Source of the DNA: Plumapathes pennacea
Lineage: Eukaryota > Cnidaria > Anthozoa > Antipatharia > Myriopathidae
DNA: 64,000 nucleotides
NCBI GenBank assembly: GCA_964036295.1
Contig: OZ038462.1
Location: 11,208,440 to 11,272,439 of the forward strand
Direction: 5' to 3'
The notes beneath the pieces were generated by a model. That model was not told where the DNA came from and did not search any database. It saw only the letters and a program-made list of their open reading frames with translations. This document shows, one piece after another, positions 33,901-64,000 of this stretch (within the stretch, counting starts at the first letter, position 1; every line of letters begins with the position of its first letter). The translations under genes were made by a program, and so were the position numbers.

Positions 33901-36900
33901 TCCTGCAAAAAATAAAAATAATAAGCATAAACCAATGTGCTAACACCTGCCTGCCTTCTTTCACTCATATACATCATTGGTTGGAACACAAAACAAAATG
34001 ATTACCTTGACAATGTTGCTGCGTCTGTGTGTTAGGAGACCCATGAAGTAGGGCAGTGCATTACAACTGATTACCAACTATCACAGAAAAGAAAGACATC
34101 ACTTAAGGTACACCTCTATAATAACTGGAAGTATACAAGAGGTGGCAACTTCAGTGAAACAAGAAATTTGATACAGCAGTAGACAAAAGGGACATGCAAA
34201 TTAACCTGCTTTAGGGATTGTTCTGCTCTTAAATGCAGCTTCAAATGTTTTTTTTTTTCTTCTTTTAAACGTAGCCAGATCGCTACAACATTTTGAGACA
34301 GTTGTTCTGAACGCAATATAATCTTGGCAAAAACAGATTGAATAAATTGAGCATCCTACAAAAAGGTAAAGTTACAAAACATAAGGAATAATAATATGGA
34401 GACAATTTTTTCCTGGTCCTTGAGGTTGCTGTTGCTCCCTATTGTGTATACCTGTGTTTGGTTGTCCAGACCAGTCACTATATTTCCAACAGCTCGCAGG
34501 GCAGGTGTCTGTTTATAAAATATTGAGCAGATCAGTTAAATAACTGCACAGCATGCTACTCATCTGAAGATGTAGTTGCCACTTACCACAACAGAGACCT
34601 CGGCATGATTGAGCAGATTCACCAGTTGTGGCACAATACCCGAGTCAATGACCAACTAAAAAAAGTATGGTATAATAAAAAATCAGCCAGTGGTCATTTT
34701 CTGTATACACAACTATCCCAGTCAAAGCTATTTGAGCAGGCCACTCTACTAACAACCTTTCCAAATCTGTGGGTCAAGTCCTAGATTTCTCTGTGCACTT
34801 CTGCCACCTTTATGAATGCGGTGTATTTGACATACAGTAACCATGTGTGAGACTTCTGCTATTCACATGGTAGAGGCAAATTTCACAGGTTTTTCGATCA
34901 CTGCTGCATCCTAGCATGCAAAAAAGCCTATGAAATGTTCTTGCCCTGTGAAACAACCTGTAAAATTTGCATAAACTTATTTGCTGTTAGAGCATAATCA
35001 CTGAATTGGAAACTCATGCATTTAATGGGTCACACTTGAAAATGGGGGAATTTGGGTTTACCTGAATTCTTTCATTTGTTCCATCTGTCAAATACGACAA
35101 AGCCCAGCAAGTGTCTGCCAACACCTACATGATAAAACAAGCAGATTTTCAACATCAATTCTTTGTGTGGGATAGTGGTACCCCAACAATAGATCATAAT
35201 CAAAGATGGATTGAATCTCATTTCATTGTCACTAAAAACATTATTGTGTAAAAAAAAAAAAAAAAAAAATTAATTGAACCCCATTATTTGTAAGCAAGTG
35301 TGTCTTTCTCGATGCTTGAAATAAGGCCAACCTTGCTGTACAATATCTCAACTTTATCTACTTTTAACTCAGACATGGAAAACTGACTCATTCCGTCATC
35401 AAAATTATTTAGACATGTGTGGGTCAATGCAATTCAAACGCAGCATTCTTCATGAACTTAAAATTTGCAATTAGGTTGGGTACATGAAAAATGTTTGAAC
35501 AGGGCTGTATACACTGGACCACCAACCTCTTTATCGTTGAGTGTTATCAGTTGACACAGTGTGGGCAGTACTTGTTCCACTGCTGCAATCTCTGGAGGAG
35601 GGTTTTTGTTCCGGCAAAGATTTGACAATGTCCAGGTGATGTTACGCAGGTAATGTACCTAAGGTGAACAGGGAAGGAAAAGATGCTCAAAGTTTTGATC
35701 TAAAAACACTGTCATTTGGGCCGCAAATGATTGTGGTAATCATGCATTTAGAACACAGGGCTAAAACTGTGATTGTTACCTTTTTTATAGCAGGATGTAT
35801 AAGTGCAAGTAATGGCTGAAGAACCCCATTAGCAATCACATAGTTCCTCATCTGCGGTCCATCACCTGGAAGCAAAACATAACTTAAAATAAACAACCCA
35901 AAATTTTAGTGCTCACTTTAGGAAAAATACAAGTACGATATTTTTGTGGCACAATCATTGCTATAAGGGTTTCAAACAAAATAATATATTTGGGAGTAAC
36001 ACAAAATCAATTTCAACTGTAGTACCATCCTCCACCTCCCCTCCTAACCCCAGGGGTTTGTTAGATCTGGGGCCAATTCAATAAAGCATTTACAAGACAG
36101 TGTGTTTGCATTTCTCCACACTTTAAAACACACTTACAGTAAATCCAATACCATGGCCAAATACTGTTGTGGTTGTGCACTGGGGACCTGTATCTGTAAT
36201 GTTGTACAGACTTACTGGTGTTTGAATAATGGTCCAACTTGTAAAATACACAATATGTAAATGTTTATTGAATTGGCCCCTGCTTGCTCCTGGGATGCAG
36301 AATTTGCATGGCAACAGTAATGGATTTTTATAATGGAAAAAAGTTGGTAAAATTAACAGACAAACCTGCAATGTTTCCCAAGGCCCACACAGCTTGCTCA
36401 GTCACATTTTCTTCAGGTGAAGAAAGTAACTTGACAAATTTAGCAACAGCTCCTCCTTCTACAACAGCTCTTGTTTGAGATGAAGTTCCAGAGGCAATGT
36501 TGGTCAATGCCCATGCTGCCTCAAACTGGATTGAAGAACTGACAAAGAAATCAACACTGCCATTATTATTCCTTAGACAAAACTAACATTGCATTATATA
36601 AGCATTGCCACAAAATCTATATTGAATCAAATCAACTTTAGTATAGCCAGAGAAAACAGACAGAAAGAACTTTCTTTTATGATTTCTGATTAGTTTCTTT
36701 TGAGACAGCCTATGATGTCATGGAAGTCACTGTTGGCTGAGTTTTGCAGACAGTATTTTTTGGCCTTGCAAAGCAACAGATGGTAAATCCATCTGTTTTC
36801 GCAGGCTAACATTCACAGTGAATGTCTTTGTACAGCTTTACGCAAACTAATAAGACTTCATTATGGATTGATTCTGGTTCACCACCTCAGACCACTGTCT

Positions 36901-38366
36901 TAGCCTCTGATTACAATATAGTTTTAAAGTAGAGTTAAAATATTTACCAGTCAAATCTATCCAAGGCTTGTACCAGCATGGGAACAAGGCCATAGCTGTA
37001 AAATGGGAACAAAATAATTTAGTAATTTATAGGAAAATTCTGGACATTTTATCACAAGAAACTTACCTCAGAACTTCATCAATTGGGGGATTTTTCTCTT
37101 TAGATAGCACTTTCCTGAAGATCGAAGAAAATACAGTGGATCAATCAATAATTTGTCTTTCGACATGTTTTGACATCTATGAAACAGCAATTTCAATTTG
37201 ATTTGTAACTTATGTGATATTTGTAAGATCCTGTTGAAATGAAAATAGGTATCAGCTGGCACAACTCTAACTAAAGCATCTAGGCTGCACAATAACAATA
37301 TATAATATAACAATAATAATAATAATAATAATAATAAAGCATCTAGGCTGCACAACGCATTATGTTCATAAGTTATAGAAGGCTAATATATAGATTGTAC
37401 ACCTCTCAAAAGGAGCAACAATGAACTCACATATTTTTATTTCACTTACCTTGTGGATTGAACTGCCTCAAATATCAGTTGATCATTTCCAGACCTAAGA
37501 TGCTGGTCAAAGAAAACAAACAGTCCGTACTCAGCGAGCAAACATCAAAAGGACAAAAGGGGAATTGGGAAGAAACATGTTGTGAAATGCCTGTTGGAAT
37601 CCAAAAAAAAAAAAAGAAAGAAAGAAAGAAAGAAAGAAAGAAAACGAACAGAGTCACCAATCAATCCAAAACTTCGATTGTTGTTTTTTTTTAATTTACC
37701 TGTCGGATTTGAGATCGAGACTTGAGAATAATTGCACCCTCCCTCCCCCCCCCCCCCCCCCCCCCTGTACACCTTTCAAAATCGTAAACCGTCTTGTACG
37801 TACTTGTTTATACTAACCTGCACCACCGTGTTTAAAGGCAGAATCGGGGCCTGTGACAGTACGAGGTAAAACAGAAATGTTAATACAATGCATGGTCGAC
37901 ATTTTATGGACGAAAATTTTACGATGTGTGTCATTCGTACCGCCATTATTTGACTGTTGCGTTCTTTTAACGGGCTAGTCTCCTCCACTTCTGAGATATT
38001 CCTCCTTTTAGTGAACTGGTCATCTCTTTTTACCTGTGAATGAAACGATTACTTTATCAAATATCGAGGATCGGATACAAGATCTTCAGTTTATATGTAT
38101 CGTTACAGGATTCCAAGATCGCTTTCTTCCTTACCTTGCGAAGTTCGATTGACACCTCATTTCGTCTCCTTCGCATTTCCTGCATTTAAGAAGAAACGTT
38201 CTGAATAAAAATCACAAGGTTGTACAAAGTTCTGGATCAAAGGCTGGACTTTTTGTGCTGTATAATACGTCAACTGGTAGCTAATCTGAATAGAAATTGT
38301 ACAGTCTGGACTTACAGAACAACCCTTGTTCTTGTTCTTGAATGATTGAAGCCTATTCTCAGACAT
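30928..38366 (-). CDS. Importin subunit alpha (karyopherin alpha, KPNA2-like), 520 aa
   Basis: Adaptor that binds classical nuclear localisation signals through ARM repeats and docks on importin beta. Twenty exons, high to low: 38366-38316, 38179-38135, 38033-37941, 37850-37818, 37502-37450, 37114-37067, 36995-36948, 36538-36366, 35865-35780, 35658-35527, 35124-35062, 34655-34587, 34508-34452, 34077-34006, 33902-33849, 33666-33616, 33281-33210, 32702-32534, 31315-31224 and 31029-30928. All phases agree. The N-terminus is a basic importin-beta-binding segment ([37 protein letters not shown]). ARM repeats show the Trp/Asn ladder ([56 protein letters not shown]). The acidic C-terminus SEDEDQN is where CAS export receptor binds in relatives. 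N-terminus and tail look most like KPNA2. Exon 5 must use the AG at 37503-37504; the next AG downstream gives a stop. Confidence 0.93.
31740..32230. mobile_element. Kolobok-like MITE with long inverted repeats, TTAA target site
   Basis: AGTGCACATAAGCCCAAAAA at the left end and the same 20 bases on the complementary strand from the right. Similarity continues for about 70 bp (through GATATCTT and GTTGACTATTAG). TTAA flanks both sides (31736-31739 and 32231-32234). No coding capacity. The TTAA site with AG-starting ends fits Kolobok-type rather than piggyBac-type elements. Importin alpha intron. Confidence 0.65.
36640..36810. repeat. Dispersed inverted-repeat element H, copy 1
   Basis: Shares ACAGCCTATGATGTCATGGA, TTTGGCCTTGCAAAGCAACA and a TCTGTTTTCGCAGGCTA end with the element at 53299-53579. 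Importin alpha intron 7. Confidence 0.5.
37306..37338. repeat. (AAT)n microsatellite
   Basis: Short AAT repeat in an importin alpha intron. Nearly identical flanks (AAAGCATCTAGGCTGCACAA near 37274 and 37336) suggest a small tandem duplication around it. Confidence 0.7.
37613..37643. repeat. (AAAG)n microsatellite
   Basis: About seven AAAG units after a poly-A run in importin alpha intron 4. Confidence 0.8.
37745..37765. repeat. Poly-C tract (21 C)
   Basis: Uninterrupted run of 21 C in importin alpha intron 4. A G-tract of this length on the minus strand could fold as a quadruplex and is prone to length error in assembly. Confidence 0.9.
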
Positions 38367-38738
38367 TTTTTCGTCTCTGAATCGCAACTTTATGGTGAAA
38401 TAAATCTCTCTCTCTCTCTTCGCTGTACAGCCAGATTCAATACCCGAAGAACTAATTCATTTCAAAACTTGTTCTTCACTCTATCGCTTTCTGTAATTGG
38501 CTTGATAAAACTAGTAGCCAATCAGACTTCACTTTTTTCAACAGTTCTTTATTCTGATTGGTCCGATCATCTGCACGTGCAGCGTGCATCTTCTGCGCAG
38601 TCTCACCGGGGAAGTCTGGGTCTGCTTGGTTTCACGTAGCAACCAAACTTCAAAATGGCGGATGATTGTAAATAATATTTCGTTACAAGCAGCGCGCAGG
38701 ATTTGAAAGAGAAAAGCAAAGAACCAGTAGGCAGCAAA
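38367..38738. promoter_or_regulatory. Bidirectional promoter region, importin alpha and SPAG17
   Basis: 372 bp between divergent start codons, with no clear TATA. AAAATGGCGGA (38652-38662) matches the YY1-type AANATGGCGGC core except for the last base; its ATG opens a short upstream frame before the SPAG17 start at 38739. GGTTTCACGTAGCAACC (38628-38644) is an imperfect palindrome whose right half AGCAAC fits one half of an RFX X-box, as found at ciliary genes; the left half matches 5 of 6 positions. Confidence 0.5.
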
Positions 38739-60883
<22,145 letters not shown>

Positions 60884-60889
60884 GGTGAA

Positions 60890-60895
60890 AATAAA
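60890..60895 (+). terminator. Polyadenylation signal
   Basis: AATAAA, 7 bases after the stop at 60881-60883. It supports the exon at 60801 as a terminal exon of SPAG17 or of a small downstream gene. Confidence 0.5.
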
Positions 60896-61667
60896 GTTGT
60901 ACATAATTTCGTGAAAACGTCACTAGACGTCATGCAACGCATTCTGGGGGGAGGGGGAGGGGGAGAAGAGAAAGGCTACAACAAGAATTTTTTCTAATCG
61001 AAAAAGCAGGGAAAATATATCTAATTTTTAAAGTTGAAAGTTTAAAAACGTATTTCACATATTCAGACGTGTTCGTGTTTGGTCTGGCACACAAGCACAA
61101 TTCGGGCATTATTCTTCGTGCGATTTTCACAAAGAAACAGCCAACCTGTTAATGTGCATTTTTGCAAACTGCCTCTAGTCACCATGGTTTGTGCTATTGT
61201 TGTGCAAATTTAATTTTTATTTGGTGTACAGGCACAATAACGAGGTGACACTTATGCATGGATACTAAATAAGTGGATTTCTTTTTTCAAGCTAATCCAA
61301 AAAAAATAAACGTGCATAAAACGCAAATTCTGGTAAAACATGAAGTGCTTGTTTTATTATAATACTATTTATGTAAACTTTGTTTGGGAGAATTTGTTCA
61401 GTATGACTTTATTTTAAGACAATACTTAGACGGTTTTCGGATGACTGCCAAAAGTAATCTTGTGCTTACTTTGATTTTGCGTCTACTACGCTTTCTAATT
61501 GGTCCAATAAAGTTTAGGAACATTCTTGACCAACAGGGGTAAAACAAAAATTCGATAGGATTTTCTCACGCAAAGCAAGTGGCGATGGTGTTTTCTCGCA
61601 CAACTGATTGGCTTCCAAAACCAAACGCAAATAACTACTTCGGCTTTTGATTAAGGTATCACCCTTG

Positions 61668-61698
<31 letters not shown>

Positions 61699-61862
61699 AA
61701 AAAAAAAGAAAAAAAAAAGACCACTTTCCAGCAGCATTTTATTTAAATGGCATCAATAGACTAAACATAGGTATGCTATATATCAAACTGTTTGTTATTA
61801 AATTGTCTAGCTGCTTCTAGTAATAGTCGTGGTCACACTACACACTTTTCCGAGGGTGAAAT
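60896..61862. other. Intergenic with repeat F copy and homopolymers
   Basis: No gene recognised. It includes foldback repeat F (61430-61655, with CGGATGACTGCCAAAAGTAA and inverted AACCAAACGCAAATAACTAC). A run of 21 C (61668-61688) leads directly into about 19 A. Confidence 0.5.
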
Positions 61863-62327
61863 GTGAAAAACATTTCCCAAGGGAAAGTATCTCGGGTTTC
61901 ATTTTCCTCAGGTAATCACCGGTCACACCGTAACCAGGTTGACCTCGGGGTGTTCTTTCCCGCGAGTATATGCAATAACATGTCCGATAATCAACGTGAA
62001 GAGTTTACTCTTATTCGCTCACTTTTTGTCACTTTATTTCAACGAGCAAGGCGATCAAGTGCACTGCTATTACACTGTTTGATTGCTCGGAGACGTCGAC
62101 GAAGACAACAAGCGGGATTATTTCGATTTAAGACCAGTTTGGCTTGGCAAGCAGGGCACCGGTTCACGCGAAACGCTTGGGTTCTTCCCAGGCTGCTCTG
62201 GTTTGCAAACATGCTGCAGTCAGATATTTTGAATACGTGGTGGAAGGAGAACTTTCGTGTTTCAAGACATACTTTTGACTTCATTTGTGCGCCATCTCTG
62301 CGCGGCAAATGTATCCCACGTGCTTAG
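61863..62327 (+). mobile_element. PIF/Harbinger transposase N-terminal fragment
   Basis: The reading frame carries an Arg-rich segment (IARRRRRRQQAGLFR) and then SDILNTWWKENFRVSRHTFD, FICAPSL, the pattern preceding the DDE nuclease domain of PIF/Harbinger (HARBI1/ALP1-like) transposases. It stops shortly afterwards, before any catalytic Asp or Glu. A GGTCACACTACAC stretch near 61831 may be the element's terminus. It is a truncated, inactive copy and was not joined to the Harbinger MITE at 55527. Confidence 0.65.
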
Positions 62328-62382
62328 TCTTCACTTCATGATCTGTCACTAGCGCATTAAGCGACGAGCCCCTATTGGTTAA

Positions 62383-64000
62383 AGTGCACATAAGCCTTCA
62401 GAGGATACATTTTTATACGAAATTAGGAAGTAATCTAAGCAACTTATGCCCAAAAGAAAGCCTTTCCGAAGCGTTCTTATATTTTTTTCACGCGTTTGAA
62501 ATCGGAAATATAAAATTCAGACCGCGCAATGTAGGAGACTGGGACTTGTGACGTCAGAGGAGTGGCGCGTTTCGGCTCGGCACCTCTTCATAGCTCTTAT
62601 TTATCAGGTTTGTGTACGTTTTTCTCGCTGTTTACCCGTGTTTTTGGACTCGTACGGCAATGGCGAGCTCTAGAAGCGATGAAGAAAGCGGTATATCTGA
62701 TATCTGAACTATATTACATTGATTCCGCGTGTATACTGTACGATATCCACTATGAAGTCCAACCCGTGCGCTGACAAGAGCTACTTGCTGACCAAGAATG
62801 GCATGAAGCGTAACAGAAAGGAAAGGGAGGGAAAAGAACAAGAACCATAACACTGCAAGATCGCTCGGAAGAACATTTTTGAGCCAGTAGTTGGTAAGCG
62901 TAAAATATGTCCGAGTTTTGGATTTGTTTACGTGGTACATCTGTAATTGCTTCTCTGTGTTTTACTCATATTTTAGGTGTTCGTGTGGGAATTGCAATGT
63001 TGATGTGCTACGGCAGCATCGGCATTCACAAGCATTGAGATTCTGCGGATGTCTCACGATAACTCTCGCTCGGGATTTCGACTGAGAGCAGTTGCGTAAT
63101 TCGTCACGGCAGTTGACCACGGTCAGTTATATTTGACTTCGAGAGAGCGCAGCTCTTCTGAAAACTCCTGGAATGTACAAAAACAGTCATTCTAAACTTC
63201 CCTGTACGGGTAGACAATAAAGTATTACACTTTAATTGCGGTTTGTGGCGCCCTTCTTCACCGTTTGGAGGATTTTGCTTTCGCCGCGGTGGATCAACAG
63301 GCGACTGTCAACAGTCAGAACGACTCCTTTCGGAGTTTGCCAAAAATTTCCAACTTCTGCGGCCGTCGTCTAACTTCGGCGATGTGGAAACCAAGTTGTT
63401 TGAGTAAATATGTGCCACAAATCCGGCACACGGTCGACTATAGCCCTAGAAAAATCTAGCCGAAAAACCATCTTTCGCTCGGTTTCAAACATGAATTGCA
63501 TGTCGCAGTGTTGACCTCATTGACCATAAACCTCCGGCGAACGCGATGGTTTGCTCATTTGATATTCGATACCTACGATAGAAAAGGTAACAAACTTCCC
63601 ACAGCTGAATATATTTTGGATTAAATATAATTACGTATTACTACCCGTCGACAAATTGTGGGACCCGACGATTACTCGGTCAATCTTTCCCCTTCTTATC
63701 AACTTTGTACTACAATACCGAGATTGTCCTTTACCAGGTCCAAGTCGAGATTGTGCAATTCGTTATTGTCAATTCCATGCAATGTCAAAATCATCTGGTT
63801 TGAAATAAGCTGAGCAGAACCGGAATTGATCGTCAGCTCCCATTTCACACGTTTGGCCTTGACAAACTGGACCATTTCTCTTTCGCTTCCTCGCTTCACC
63901 CCTTTGGTCATTCGGAAACTGAATCATATAAAATGCGAATCCTTGCTTATGATCTGGCTCCCAGGAGCAGCCTCCAACAACACATCTATAAGGCATTTCG
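62383..64000. mobile_element. Kolobok-like element, one end inside the window
   Basis: TTAA (62379-62382) is followed by AGTGCACATAAGCC, the same terminus as the 491-bp element at 31740-32230. Inside are a plus-strand CSCGNCNVDVL fragment (near 62980) and, on the minus strand, VCRICGTYLL (near 63410) and a broken THAP-type frame at 63699-63996. THAP zinc fingers occur in Kolobok and P-type transposases. The other end lies beyond the window, so the unit is an inference. Confidence 0.4.
63699..63996 (-). pseudogene. THAP-type zinc finger, frame-broken
   Basis: The minus-strand frame from 63996 starts MPYRCVVGGCSWEPDHKQGF, with the MPxxC...C start, FPNDQRGEARKRKR and later RFCSAYFKPDDF. This is the THAP pattern, but the zinc-binding C-x2-H reads CSAY, with Tyr for His. 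The frame stops at 63769. A parallel frame (VQFVKAKRVKWELTINS, then NNELHNLDLDLVKDNLG) carries the conserved middle and downstream parts, so an insertion/deletion splits the domain. Likely a decayed transposon or host THAP gene exon. Confidence 0.6.

Noticed and set aside
37700..37765. Possible importin alpha exon starting in the poly-G tract, with a [10 protein letters not shown] stretch
   Set aside because: Frame from the poly-G acceptor is off by one base, and a different acceptor at 37503-37504 joins the flanking exons in frame with a family-like sequence ([17 protein letters not shown]).

Overview
The window is a metazoan nuclear genome segment. Genes are intron-rich with GT/AG splice sites, intergenic DNA is full of small inverted-repeat transposons, and there are no prokaryotic features. 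The gene set (TRAPPC3, TAF12, a BAG-domain protein, a DNAJB-type Hsp40, an importin alpha and SPAG17) is animal. The style of the repeats and the cysteine-rich membrane-protein cluster suggest a cnidarian, most likely an anthozoan such as a stony coral. That organism call is an inference, not proven by the sequence. Layout. (1) 1-11 kb: a minus-strand cluster of five related single-exon genes or relics encoding secreted-then-membrane-anchored proteins. Each has a signal peptide, cysteine-rich repeats with CC pairs, one membrane helix, an arginine-rich stop-transfer and a Pro/Tyr-rich tail. Two copies look intact (2695-3366 and 10100-10663). Three are damaged: 1047-1549 by a 13-bp duplication, 6700-7010 as a fragment beside a LINE, and 8133-8824 by two frame breaks. 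A Helitron-like element carrying two nested small transposons lies inside the cluster. (2) 12.3-26.4 kb: TRAPPC3 (minus) and TAF12 (plus), head to head with start codons 86 bp apart. TAF12 introns hold two more Helitron-like copies, a hAT-like element and a long (TTA)n tract. (3) 27.7-30.1 kb: two intronless chaperone-system genes, a BAG-domain protein (minus) and a DNAJB Hsp40 (plus). They are divergent across 523 bp containing heat-shock elements and a TATA box for each side. (4) 30.9-60.9 kb: a 20-exon importin alpha (minus, 520 aa) divergent from SPAG17 (plus, about 25 exons, about 2215 aa), a central-pair protein of motile cilia. (5) 61-64 kb: transposon territory, with a Harbinger-type transposase fragment and a TTAA-flanked Kolobok-like end followed by a broken THAP-domain reading frame. 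The six conserved genes form three divergent pairs that meet tail to tail with the neighbouring pairs. The functional pairing most visible in sequence is BAG/Hsp40, both cofactors of Hsp70, under one apparent HSF-responsive control region. Exon models were assembled by hand from splice sites, reading-frame phase and family similarity; the TRAPPC3 (180 aa), importin alpha and SPAG17 lengths agree with the usual family lengths.
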